64,000 bases of DNA from Pseudomonas triticicola (lineage in GTDB: Bacteria; Pseudomonadota; Gammaproteobacteria; Pseudomonadales; Pseudomonadaceae): the NCBI RefSeq assembly GCF_019145375.1, contig NZ_JAHSTX010000001.1, forward strand, positions 4,055,501 to 4,119,500, in the 5' to 3' direction. The notes under the pieces are model-generated. The model saw nothing but the letters and a program-made list of their open reading frames with translations, was not told the origin of the DNA and ran no database searches. Made by a program: the position numbers and the translations under genes. Positions 10,275 through 18,791 of the stretch are shown here, piece by piece. Every line of letters begins with the position of its first letter. The stretch's first letter is position 1.

Positions 10275-11450
10275 ATGCCATCCGTTATTTCCACCGACGT
10301 TCTGATTGTCGGCGCTGGTGTCGCCGGCCTCTGGCTGAATGCGCGCCTGCGCGGTCAGGGTTTTTCGACCGTGCTGGTGGAAAGCGCCAGCCTCGGTGGC
10401 GGGCAGAGTGTCAAATCTCAAGGCATCATCCATGGCGGCGCCAAGTACGCGCTGCATGGCGCGCTGACCGGCGCCTCGGAAGCCATCGCCGACATGCCGC
10501 GACGCTGGCGCGAGGCGCTGGCCGGTAATGGCGAGCTGGATCTGTCCGGCGTTCGCCTGCTGTCCGAAGCCCATTACCTGTGGTCGCCAGGCACTTTGGC
10601 CGGCAACCTCACCAGTTTCTTCGCCAGTAAAGCTGTGCGTGGCCGGGTCGATCAGGTCAAGGGCGATGAACTGCCGCCGGCCCTGCAAGACAAGCGCTTC
10701 AAGGGCAAGGTCTATCGCCTCGCCGAACTGGTAGTGGATGTCCCGAGCCTGATCCAGCGCCTGGCCGAGCTGGCCGGTGACGGTCTGCTCGCCGGTAAGG
10801 TGATCGAGCCGCTGCTGGAAGCCGGTGTGCTGGTCGGCCTGAAAGTCGATGGGCGGGAGATCCGCGCCCAGCGCATCGTCCTCAGTGCTGGCGCCGGCAC
10901 GGCCGAACTGCTTGAAGCCTTGGGCCTCAGTCGTCCGGCCATGCAGCGCCGCCCCCTGCACATGATCCTCGCCAAGGGCCCCGGCTTGAAACCGTTGTAC
11001 GCGCACTGCCTGGGCGGCGGCACCAAGCCGCGCATCACCGTGACCACGCACCCGGCGGCTGATGGTCAGTGGGTCTGGTACATGGGCGGTGACATTGCCG
11101 AAAGCGAAGGCGTGGCTCGCGAGCCGGCCGAACAGATTGCCACCGCACAGAAGGAAATCGCCCAGCTGCTGCCGTGGATCGACCTCAGCACCACGCGATG
11201 GGCGACCCTGCGCGTCGATCGCGCCGAGCCGCTGCAAACCGGCCTGACCCGTCCGGACAACGCGTTCCTCGCCGAGGAAGGTCGCTTGCTCGTCGGCTGG
11301 CCGACCAAACTGGCACTGGCGCCAGACTTCGCCGACCGCGTCATCGCTTCGTTGCAACGCGACGGCATCCAGCCGCAGGCGACTGAACCGCTGCCGCCGC
11401 TGCCGAAACCGCCGCTCGGTGTACCCGCGTGGGAGCAACTGCTGCCATGA
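10275..11450 (+). CDS. FAD-dependent oxidoreductase (DAO family), substrate unknown
   Basis: A 391-residue flavoprotein. The N-terminal Rossmann dinucleotide-binding motif VLIVGAGVAGLWLNARLRG (about residues 9-27) is followed by a conserved segment GGGQSVKSQGIIHGGAKYAL typical of DAO/glycerol-3-phosphate-dehydrogenase-like oxidases. ATG 10275 is chosen because GAGG lies eight bases upstream. The open frame upstream runs into the heptad repeat and encodes nothing family-like. The stop overlaps the start of the aldo/keto reductase gene (ATGA), implying translational coupling and a shared pathway. The PAO1 counterpart is, from memory, PA4991. The reaction has not been assigned. Confidence 0.85.
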   Translation: MPSVISTDVLIVGAGVAGLWLNARLRGQGFSTVLVESASLGGGQSVKSQGIIHGGAKYALHGALTGASEAIADMPRRWREALAGNGELDLSGVRLLSEAHYLWSPGTLAGNLTSFFASKAVRGRVDQVKGDELPPALQDKRFKGKVYRLAELVVDVPSLIQRLAELAGDGLLAGKVIEPLLEAGVLVGLKVDGREIRAQRIVLSAGAGTAELLEALGLSRPAMQRRPLHMILAKGPGLKPLYAHCLGGGTKPRITVTTHPAADGQWVWYMGGDIAESEGVAREPAEQIATAQKEIAQLLPWIDLSTTRWATLRVDRAEPLQTGLTRPDNAFLAEEGRLLVGWPTKLALAPDFADRVIASLQRDGIQPQATEPLPPLPKPPLGVPAWEQLLP

Positions 11451-12259
11451 CCATCGCCACTCTGCACGAACTGCATCGCCCGCTGGGCAGCACCGGCCTG
11501 TCGGTTTCGCCGCTGGGCCTGGGTACGGTCAAACTCGGCCGCGATCAAGGGGTGAAATACCCCAACGGCTTTCAGATTCCCGGCGATGACGAAGCGCGCA
11601 TGCTGCTGCGCCAAGCGCGGGATCTGGGCATCAACCTGATCGACACCGCACCGGCTTATGGTCGCAGCGAAGAACGCCTAGGCCCGCTGCTGCGCGGCCA
11701 GCGTCAGGACTGGGTGATCGTCAGCAAGGTCGGCGAGGAGTTTGCCGATGGCCTGTCGCGCCACGACTTCAGCGCTGCGCACACGCGAATGTCGGTCGAA
11801 CGCAGCCTGCAACGTCTGGAAACGGATTTTATCGATCTGGTCCTCGTGCACTCGGACGGCAACGACATGGCCATCCTCGAGCACGAAGAGGTCTACGCCA
11901 CCCTCGCGGCGCTGAAGGCCGAGGGCAAGATTCGCGGCTTCGGGTTTTCCGGCAAAACCGTCGAAGGCGGCTTGAAAGCGCTGGAGCACGGCGACTGCGC
12001 GATGGTCACCTACAATCTGAACGAACAAAACGAAAAGGCAGTCATTGACTATGCTGCTGCCCACGGCAAAGCCATTCTGGTGAAAAAAGCCTTGGCCAGC
12101 GGTCATGTCTGTCTGAGCCCGGGAGTCGATCCGGTGCGCGCCAGCTTCGAATTGCTGTTCACTCAGCCCGGCGTCGCCAGTGCTATTGTCGGCACGATCA
12201 ATCCGCTGCACCTCGCCCATAACGTAGCGACCGTTGCCCAGGTCCTGCGTAGTCACTGA
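11447..12259 (+). CDS. Aldo/keto reductase family oxidoreductase
   Basis: A 270-residue AKR with the (beta/alpha)8 barrel pattern. Seen are NLIDTAPAYGRSEERLG with the catalytic Asp and Tyr, SKVGEE, LVLVHSDG (the HxD region) and the NADPH-site end AIVGTINPLHL. The ATG at 11447 overlaps the preceding stop as ATGA. A GTG six codons upstream would lengthen the overlap and is less likely. Coupled to the FAD oxidoreductase and followed 32 bases later by a conserved gene of unknown function, the trio is syntenic with PA4991-4993 of PAO1 (recalled). The substrate is unknown. Confidence 0.88.
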   Translation: MTIATLHELHRPLGSTGLSVSPLGLGTVKLGRDQGVKYPNGFQIPGDDEARMLLRQARDLGINLIDTAPAYGRSEERLGPLLRGQRQDWVIVSKVGEEFADGLSRHDFSAAHTRMSVERSLQRLETDFIDLVLVHSDGNDMAILEHEEVYATLAALKAEGKIRGFGFSGKTVEGGLKALEHGDCAMVTYNLNEQNEKAVIDYAAAHGKAILVKKALASGHVCLSPGVDPVRASFELLFTQPGVASAIVGTINPLHLAHNVATVAQVLRSH

Positions 12260-12291
12260 CGCCGCCCCGCGGCCTTAAGCCAGGAGCCGAT

Positions 12292-13257
12292 ATGCCGCGC
12301 ACGCTCATCCGCAAGAACCCGAGCAACTTCAAGACGCTGCCGCTGTTCGTCGAAGCCACGCCCGAAGGCCTGAGCTATCAGAGCGTCGGCATGCCGCTGA
12401 ACTTCGCCCAGACCCTCCAACGGCGCAAACCGGTCAGCGTTGCCGACAGCGAACGCTTTGCTCTGGAGCTGGCCAACCTCGGCGTGTCCGTGCGCCTGAC
12501 CCTGCATTGGCAGAATCGCGATTACTGGGTGCTGGTACGCCAGCGTCGCCAGGATCGCGGCGACGTGGTGCTGAAGCTGATTTCCGGCTACGTGCCGGCC
12601 CACGAATTGAATATTCCGCTGCACACGGCGATTCAGGAAATTGCCGAAGAGTGCCTGCTGGAAACCCCGGAAGGCTGGCTCGGCGGGCGTTTCAATGACA
12701 CCTGGCTGCCCGCGCCCTACTCCGCCGCGCTGCATTACCGCGAAGCGCTGCCGTTTCGCCTGACACCGCTGTCCGGTTCGGCACGGCCGGTGCGCTGCGC
12801 CAACCTGCAACTGCTGGAGCGGCCACGGGCATATGTGCATCTACCAACCGCGTCGCTGCAATTGATCTACGATTTGCGCTTGGAAGTGCCCAGGGAAGCC
12901 AAATCGCTGAGCTTGTTTCATGTCGATGAACGCTTGGAAGGAGATCAGTTGGTCGCGCGCCTCGACCGAAAACGTCCTGACCTGTATTTGATGCCGCTCA
13001 AGGACGGCGCACCCACCGCCGAGCTGTTCACCCTCAAACGCGACAAGCTGATACCGGCCAGCACTCGCGGCATTCACCTGGCCGAGAGCTTCGCTACGCA
13101 ACAAGGCTGGGTCGTGCACGACGAACGCATTCGCTGGAAGGACTGGCTGGTGCAACAGGGTCTGACACCGGCGAAAGCGCCACGCACCGGCCTCAAGCAG
13201 TTGAGCATCAAGGCACTGCGCCTGGTCGGGCTGGGCAGGAAACGCGCGAGCCGCTAG
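12292..13257 (+). CDS. Conserved Pseudomonas protein of unknown function with Nudix-like EIAEE element
   Basis: A 321-residue soluble protein without signal peptide or membrane segments. Database names such as 'metal ABC transporter ATPase' that I recall for relatives are not supported, since no Walker A or B motif is present. Residues about 98-128 read PAHELNIPLHTAIQEIAEECL, and EIAEE resembles the core of a Nudix box without the full GX5EX7REUXEE pattern. A degenerate Nudix fold is possible. AGGAG precedes ATG 12292 by eight bases. Convergent with the next gene: the two stop codons share the palindrome CTAG at 13254-13257, leaving no room for a terminator between them. Confidence 0.75.
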   Translation: MPRTLIRKNPSNFKTLPLFVEATPEGLSYQSVGMPLNFAQTLQRRKPVSVADSERFALELANLGVSVRLTLHWQNRDYWVLVRQRRQDRGDVVLKLISGYVPAHELNIPLHTAIQEIAEECLLETPEGWLGGRFNDTWLPAPYSAALHYREALPFRLTPLSGSARPVRCANLQLLERPRAYVHLPTASLQLIYDLRLEVPREAKSLSLFHVDERLEGDQLVARLDRKRPDLYLMPLKDGAPTAELFTLKRDKLIPASTRGIHLAESFATQQGWVVHDERIRWKDWLVQQGLTPAKAPRTGLKQLSIKALRLVGLGRKRASR

Positions 13258-14054
13258 CGCCGGCGATCCCACCAGGTGCGCAGTGTCGCGAAGAAGTGGA
13301 AGTAGCGGTTTTCGCGCTTGCCCATGCCACGCTTGGGGGAGAACGACTCTTCGGCAAATGCGCCGGTGATGCGCACGCGGGAGGCCTGGATCGGCAATGT
13401 GCAGACCTTGGCGCCTGCCTCAAGCAGGGCGTATTTGAGCAAGCGCTCGGAGTGCAGCTTGCGGCCGGTCGCCTTGCAGAAATCGAAGATACGTTCAATG
13501 CGCTTGCCGTACGCAACGTAGGTATCGCGCCCGCACACGGCAAAACGGTCATTCAGGCCGCCCCACCACTGCCAGTCCGGGATATAAACATGGTGCCGCC
13601 GCGCCTCGGCGTGGTTGAACAGGTAGCCTGGCAGCGCGGTGTGGAAGAAATTGTCCGGCCGCACAAACACCACGAAGTCGGGATCGAATGACTCGATCTC
13701 GCTGGTGACCGTATGCAAGGAGTTCAACTGATAGATCAGGTTACGCAGCGATGCATAGTCATCGGCCCAGGTGTCACCCTGTGCCTTGACCCGCTCGAAA
13801 TCCCAGCGCTCCAGCACGCCTTCGGTCGAGGTCAACGCGCCGCTCATGGATTCGAAGGGCTGATAGTTGTCAGCCGCCAGCTCGCCTCTCTCGCCGGAAC
13901 GCGAATTCTGCACTTCATCGACTTTATACAGATGATAAAAGCACCGCACCTCGCTGCCCGCAGGCAACTGCGCCAGTACGTTCTGTTCGATTGAAGGGAA
14001 GCAGATCGGCGAATTTCTCGGAATCCCGAAAAACGCCACGGCAATTTTCAACAC
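13254..14054 (-). CDS. LPS-locus glycosyltransferase-like protein of unknown family
   Basis: A 266-residue cytoplasmic protein that starts MLKIAVAFFGIPRNSPICFPSIEQN. The N-terminal beta strand followed by a Ser/Pro-rich turn, FDPDFVVFVRPDNFF (an RPDxxF segment like the nucleotide-sugar site of some GT-A-like proteins) and WWGGLNDRFAVCGRD match small putative glycosyltransferases seen in polysaccharide loci. The start is a GTG at 14052-14054 with AGGTG about eight bases upstream. The next codon, TTG, is an alternative. It is the last gene of a three-gene set (15773 to 13254) and probably modifies the outer core. The function is inferred from context and weak motifs. Confidence 0.65.
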   Translation of the reverse strand: MLKIAVAFFGIPRNSPICFPSIEQNVLAQLPAGSEVRCFYHLYKVDEVQNSRSGERGELAADNYQPFESMSGALTSTEGVLERWDFERVKAQGDTWADDYASLRNLIYQLNSLHTVTSEIESFDPDFVVFVRPDNFFHTALPGYLFNHAEARRHHVYIPDWQWWGGLNDRFAVCGRDTYVAYGKRIERIFDFCKATGRKLHSERLLKYALLEAGAKVCTLPIQASRVRITGAFAEESFSPKRGMGKRENRYFHFFATLRTWWDRRR

Positions 14055-14111
14055 TCGATTGCACCTATGAAAAAATGATTCGGCCCGGCAGGCACCTGAC
14101 TGCGGCGTGGC

Positions 14112-14798
14112 TTATTTGCGCTTGAACAGTTTCTGCCACCAGCGCCGGGGTTGCAGCGCTACGACTATCACATCGGACTTTATTAACCAGTCCCGCTCGT
14201 AATCCCAGGCATGGCCGCCCCAAAGCTTCCCCGCCTCGTTGGAGAAGCCCAAAGTCATCAACTGATAGGTGTAACCAACATGCCCGCGCAGCCAGTCGAA
14301 CAGCACCAGCGTGTTGAAGCCGGTGGAGGGGCCGACGTAGCGCTTGCCGCCCGGGCGGTCGACCGGGTAGTTCCACAGCGGCGGCAACGGAATGCGATCC
14401 CAGTACATCGCTACGCGAGGCAACGGACACATCGGTGCTGCGCAACCCACCAGCATGGTGAAGCAGCGCTCGCCCGCGCGGTCGAACAGTCGCTGTACGT
14501 CCTTGTTGCAGGGCAACCCGAAAAAATAGGCGTCCGGCGCGTTGTAGCCGTGCACGAAGACATTGACGCTTTGCTCATTGAGCAGCGTCGCCTTGATGCA
14601 ATGATTGAAACTGACGACGACGTCATCAGCGCCGATATTCAGCGCTGCGAAATCAGCTGCGGTAATCGCGGGATTATTAGCGATCAATACCACCCGCGCC
14701 GCACGGCTGAGGCATTCGCGCAGGGCTTCGGGCAAGGCTGGCAAAACCGACTGGTCGCCACCGGGCAGCGCATCCAGCGCCATGTATTCGTCCGCCAT
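14112..14798 (-). CDS. Putative GT29-like (sialyltransferase-fold) protein in the LPS locus
   Basis: A 228-residue protein that I do not recognise as a named LPS enzyme. Its motifs fall in the order of eukaryotic-type GT29 sialylmotifs: RVVLIANNPAITA (35-47) with DDVVVSFNH (58-66) resembles motif L, YVGPSTGFNTLVL (154-166) resembles motif S (PSTG), and HAWDYE (196-201) gives the H-x4-E of motif VS. The C-terminus is basic (RRWWQKLFKRK), suggesting membrane association. The ATG directly abuts the TGA of the upstream glycosyltransferase, so the two are co-translated. The acceptor is probably the LPS core. No CMP-sialic acid synthesis genes are in the window, so the donor is unknown. Confidence 0.6.
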   Translation of the reverse strand: MADEYMALDALPGGDQSVLPALPEALRECLSRAARVVLIANNPAITAADFAALNIGADDVVVSFNHCIKATLLNEQSVNVFVHGYNAPDAYFFGLPCNKDVQRLFDRAGERCFTMLVGCAAPMCPLPRVAMYWDRIPLPPLWNYPVDRPGGKRYVGPSTGFNTLVLFDWLRGHVGYTYQLMTLGFSNEAGKLWGGHAWDYERDWLIKSDVIVVALQPRRWWQKLFKRK

Positions 14799-15773
14799 TC
14801 AGGCCGGCACCTTCATGCCATAACGCAGCTTGACCCAAAACCTTGTAAAACCTGACGGTGGTTGCCATGGGCGCATCTCGCGCTGTATGGCTTCGGCGAG
14901 CGCCTGGCCGACCCGGGAAAACGAATAGCGACTCTCGGCAAACGCCTGGCCGTTGCTGGCAATACGTTGTGCCAGCTCGGGGTCGTCCTGCAGCATCTTG
15001 ATCTTCGCGACCGCTTCGTCTTCGCTGCGGTAGAACACCGTGTTGTGCATGTCTTCGAAACCGAGCAACCGGTCTTCTTCGCCCTGACTCCAGGCCAGCA
15101 GCACACAGCCGCACGCCATGGCCTCAAAGTTCTTGATCATGAATTCGTTCATGCCGATATCGGCGCTGACGAAGATCCTGATGCGATTGAGAGTCTGGAG
15201 GTACTCCGCCCCGGACTGGGTGCGAGTCACTAGCATGCCGGTGCGTCGCGAAAGGGATTCGAGCATGGCCTTGCGCTCGGCATACTCGGTGCTCTTCAGG
15301 CTGCCGAGGAAACCGATCGGGATGTCGCGCTCGACGCCGGTGTTGTGCAACATCTGCTCGTCGTAGCCTTTAGAGACGAACACGGTATCGATGCCTTCGG
15401 CGAGCATCTTGCGCGCGACCACTGCGCCGGAAACCAGCGCCCGGCAGCTCGGCAATCGGCTGTACAAGCGCGAGTAAACACCACGGTACTTACTGGCGGG
15501 CATGTAATTCTGGTAGGCGTCATGCTCCAGAAAGACCAGACCGGGAATGCACTTGAGCACGCGTAATTGAGGCGCCAGACGCTTGACCCGGGAGAAGATC
15601 ACTACGCGGTCAAAGGTCTGGTACTCGACCGAAGCCAGAAAGGCTCCGAGGTTCATCTGCTGCTGTTTGCTCAGACGATAGATGAAACACTCATCGCAGT
15701 TCTGCTGAACGATGTCATAGAGCCGGTCGAGAATGACCCGCTGCTCGTCCATCACCAGAAGCATGACTTTCAT
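14799..15773 (-). CDS. GT-B glycosyltransferase, CgeB-like (Glyco_trans_1_2 type)
   Basis: A 324-residue GT-B fold protein. The N-terminal half shows Rossmann-like alternation (MKVMLLVMDEQ..., RVVIFSRVKRL, GLVFLEHDAY). The C-terminal donor-binding half has IGFLGS, FVSADIGMNEFMIKNFEAMA and CGCVLLAW, the ENxxxFEAMACG type of donor motif found in CgeB/Glyco_trans_1_2 proteins. It leads a three-gene minus-strand set whose next gene starts directly after its stop. The 130 bases between it and hldE contain no other gene. It likely adds an outer-core sugar, linkage unknown. Confidence 0.8.
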   Translation of the reverse strand: MKVMLLVMDEQRVILDRLYDIVQQNCDECFIYRLSKQQQMNLGAFLASVEYQTFDRVVIFSRVKRLAPQLRVLKCIPGLVFLEHDAYQNYMPASKYRGVYSRLYSRLPSCRALVSGAVVARKMLAEGIDTVFVSKGYDEQMLHNTGVERDIPIGFLGSLKSTEYAERKAMLESLSRRTGMLVTRTQSGAEYLQTLNRIRIFVSADIGMNEFMIKNFEAMACGCVLLAWSQGEEDRLLGFEDMHNTVFYRSEDEAVAKIKMLQDDPELAQRIASNGQAFAESRYSFSRVGQALAEAIQREMRPWQPPSGFTRFWVKLRYGMKVPA

Positions 15774-15903
15774 AAATTAAATGACCACGTAACGTAGGCA
15801 GGCAGGCGCAGCGGATTCAAACCTGCCCACATCGACGGAAACGGTTAAATCCCCAAGGCAAAACCCGTTCACACGCGGTACACAACGGTAAAAATTCATC
15901 TGA

Positions 15904-17325
15904 TCAGCGACTGCGGATTTTTTCGACAATTGCGGTCGTCGAGCTGTTTTCCACCAGTCCCAACACTTTCACGGTACCGCCATAAGCGGTGACGATATCT
16001 GCACCGACAACCTGATCGATGCCGTAATCGCCGCCCTTGACCAGCACGTCCGGCTTGACCTCGCGCAGCAGATTCTCTGGCGTGCCTTCCGGGAAGCTGA
16101 TGACCCAGTCCACCGCACCGAGGCCCGCCAGAACCGCCATGCGCCGGTCGACACTGTTGATCGGGCGACCGGGGCCTTTCAGGCGGCTGACCGAAGCATC
16201 GTCGTTGACCGCGACAATCAGTCGATCGCCTTGCGCTCGTGCCTGCTCAAGGTAGGTCACATGGCCGGCGTGGAGGATATCGAAGCAGCCATTGGTGAAG
16301 ACAATTCTTTCGTTATGCGCACGGGCGTCCGCGACGGCCAGCACCAACTGCTCAAGGCCCAGCACACCACGCTCGGAGCCTTCCTCGCGCTGAATGGCGC
16401 GACGCAGTTCCGGGGCACTGATGGCAGCCGTACCGAGCTTGCCGACCACGATACCCGCTGCCAGGTTGGCCAGGGCCACGGCGTGTGGCAGATCCTCACC
16501 GGCAGCAATCGCCGCGGCCAGGGTCGAAATCACCGTGTCGCCGGCACCGGTCACATCGAACACTTCTCGGGCTCGCGCAGGTAAATGCAACGCGGGTTGA
16601 TCCGGGCGCAGCAGGGTCATGCCGTGTTCGCCACGGGTGACCAGCAGCGCCCCGAGTTCGAGATCGTGCATCAACGTTGCGCCCTTGCTGACAAGTTCGT
16701 GCTCGTCGACACAACCGCCCACGATGGCTTCGAATTCGCTGAGATTCGGCGTGATCAGGCTGGCGCCTCGGTAGATCGAGAAGTCCTTGCCCTTCGGGTC
16801 GGCCAGCACCGGTATGTTCTTCGCCCGTGCCGCCTGGATCAGCGCCTGATGATTTTTCAGTGCGCCTTTGCCGTAGTCGGAAAGCACCAGCACCTTGATG
16901 CCTTCGAGGAGGTCATCGACCTGCGAGCCGAGCGCCAAAGCGTCGGTGGCGAACGGTTCTTCGAAGTCGATACGCAGCAATTGCTGGTGCCGGCTCATGA
17001 CCCGCAGCTTGACGATGGTCGGCTGGTGCGCAATGCGCTGGAACAAAGCACGTACGCCGGCGCCTTTGAGACTGTTGCTCAGGCTGTCGGCGGCTTCGTC
17101 ATCACCGGTAACACCGACCAGCGACGCGGGCGCACCCAGTGCGGCGATGTTCAGGGCAACGTTCGCGGCACCGCCCGGACGGTCTTCGATCTGCTCGACC
17201 TTGACCACCGGCACTGGCGCCTCAGGGGAAATCCGTGAGGTTCCGCCATGCCAGTAACGGTCGAGCATGACATCGCCGACCACCAAGACAGGGGCTTGAT
17301 CGAAACGCGGCATGGACAACTTCAT
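15904..17325 (-). CDS. hldE: Bifunctional heptose 7-phosphate kinase/heptose 1-phosphate adenylyltransferase HldE
   Basis: Makes ADP-glycero-manno-heptose for the LPS inner core. It is 473 residues, the usual length. Residues 1-315 form a PfkB/ribokinase kinase domain (VLVVGDVMLDRYWHG; catalytic loop VTGAGDTVIS). The C-terminal 130 residues form the cytidylyltransferase-type domain (FTNGCFDILHAGHVTYLEQA, with the HxGH motif). ATG 17323-17325 (MKLSMPRFDQAP) is chosen since the open frame upstream to 17694 overlaps the neighbouring gene and has no family sequence. It is the last gene of the msbA/mig-14/dnpA/hldE series and supplies donor for WaaC and WaaF encoded at 31999-34096. Confidence 0.97.
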   Translation of the reverse strand: MKLSMPRFDQAPVLVVGDVMLDRYWHGGTSRISPEAPVPVVKVEQIEDRPGGAANVALNIAALGAPASLVGVTGDDEAADSLSNSLKGAGVRALFQRIAHQPTIVKLRVMSRHQQLLRIDFEEPFATDALALGSQVDDLLEGIKVLVLSDYGKGALKNHQALIQAARAKNIPVLADPKGKDFSIYRGASLITPNLSEFEAIVGGCVDEHELVSKGATLMHDLELGALLVTRGEHGMTLLRPDQPALHLPARAREVFDVTGAGDTVISTLAAAIAAGEDLPHAVALANLAAGIVVGKLGTAAISAPELRRAIQREEGSERGVLGLEQLVLAVADARAHNERIVFTNGCFDILHAGHVTYLEQARAQGDRLIVAVNDDASVSRLKGPGRPINSVDRRMAVLAGLGAVDWVISFPEGTPENLLREVKPDVLVKGGDYGIDQVVGADIVTAYGGTVKVLGLVENSSTTAIVEKIRSR

Positions 17326-17389
17326 GGAGCAACCCACATACAAAATGAACAGGGGCGCGATATTAACACAGGGTAAAGCGCCGTCCGCC

Positions 17390-18787
17390 TCAATCTGAAA
17401 GGTCGCGGACCCAGAACAGTTCGTGGCGGCGAACAGCCTTGCGGAAAAACTCGTTACTGCCAGTGACAGGCCAGCGACGTCCCGCCAGCACCTGTTGAAT
17501 GACGCGACGCAACTGCCGCTTGAACCCGAGCGAGCCCTGCAGGTCATGCTCCATGGCCAGCGCCATGGCCTTGTCCAATTGCACATCCGCTGATAGCAAT
17601 GGACTCCACAGACGATCGGACGGCAACGGCTCGATTGCCGGCGGCAGCGTGATACCGCCACCGGCCGGGCCCATTGGCCAGCGGTCATTGTCATGCAGAT
17701 GATTGGCGTACATCAGCAAGGTCGACGGCTTCCACGTACTGGCGGCGATGGCTTCCAGCAGGGCACGGGTGGAAGCGACGTGATCGCTGTGCGGGTCCAG
17801 CTCGGGATGCGGAGTGACAACGACTTCTGGCTGAAAATGCTCGAGCAATTGCCGTATATCACCGACGAGATTGATCCAGGTCGGCGCACCATCGACATCG
17901 CCGGGCAGTTTGAGCGGATTGTGCCGCCGAACACTGCGCACATCGTTTTCGCCGGATTCCCGCGAGCCGAATGATGTGTCCGGCTCCTCGGCCATCGCGG
18001 GCAACTGCAGACAGTAATAACCCAGCTGTACGCAACGACTGGCCTGCACCCCGCCCCACAATGGGATGCTCAGGCTATCCCAACTACGCAGCCTGCCCTT
18101 CAGGCGAGCGGCTTGAGCCTTGTCCAGTCCGAGGCGCTGGAAGACTTCGGCTTCGATTTCGCCCTGGGTCAGTGTGACGATGCTCGCTTCTGCGCAGCGA
18201 CTGTATAGCCCGAACGCAGCCAGCTCGGCGTCATCAGCGTGGGGCGCGATGACCATGACCCGTTGCTGCGCGTAATCGGGGTTGCTCATTACCCACAGTG
18301 TGCCGCTGGAACTCAGCGTGCAATGCCGTCCACGCACTGTCAGGGTATTGTCGCCAAGCGCCGCCTGCCCGGACAGATTGAGGTAACGCCGGCCGTTTAC
18401 GCCCCGCTCGAAGTCCTGGCGATCGTCGTCCAGCTCGACGTAAGGATCCAGCCAGCGCCCGAGCCAGGTCGCCTTGACTTCAAGCTCAAGCACCAGCGTT
18501 TCTCCCGGCGCCAGCGACTCGCTCAGACGCAGGACACCGGCATCCAGATTCACGGCCTGCTGCGCAGCATCCTCAGGAAAGTGATATTGGTAGTCGTCGC
18601 TCGCGCGATAGAACAGGTGATCGGCAAACCACGCCTCATGCGCCACCCACGCCAAGGCCAGCAGCACCGGCACCAGCCACCAGCCAAGCAAGAAGCCGGC
18701 CGCCACCAGAGCGATCACAAACGCGATAAGGAACAAGCGTTTGCTGCGTCGGTGCGCCTTGAGAAGCTGTTGCTTGCGAGCAGTCAT
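17390..18787 (-). CDS. dnpA: PIG-L family de-N-acetylase, DnpA-like
   Basis: A 465-residue protein with two N-terminal hydrophobic segments (LFLIAFVIALVAAGFLLGW then LVPVLLALAWVAHEA, residues about 18-52), a beta-rich middle and a PIG-L deacetylase domain from about residue 175. The zinc/catalytic motif PHADDAE is at 182-188 and HSDH at 333-336, both matching the family. P. aeruginosa DnpA (PA5002, recalled) is a PIG-L protein of this size in the LPS locus reported to affect antibiotic tolerance. ATG 18785-18787 is four bases after the mig-14 stop, so the two are coupled. Its substrate is presumably a GlcNAc-type sugar of the LPS core, which is inference. Confidence 0.85.
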   Translation of the reverse strand: MTARKQQLLKAHRRSKRLFLIAFVIALVAAGFLLGWWLVPVLLALAWVAHEAWFADHLFYRASDDYQYHFPEDAAQQAVNLDAGVLRLSESLAPGETLVLELEVKATWLGRWLDPYVELDDDRQDFERGVNGRRYLNLSGQAALGDNTLTVRGRHCTLSSSGTLWVMSNPDYAQQRVMVIAPHADDAELAAFGLYSRCAEASIVTLTQGEIEAEVFQRLGLDKAQAARLKGRLRSWDSLSIPLWGGVQASRCVQLGYYCLQLPAMAEEPDTSFGSRESGENDVRSVRRHNPLKLPGDVDGAPTWINLVGDIRQLLEHFQPEVVVTPHPELDPHSDHVASTRALLEAIAASTWKPSTLLMYANHLHDNDRWPMGPAGGGITLPPAIEPLPSDRLWSPLLSADVQLDKAMALAMEHDLQGSLGFKRQLRRVIQQVLAGRRWPVTGSNEFFRKAVRRHELFWVRDLSD

Positions 18788-18791
18788 GGTT

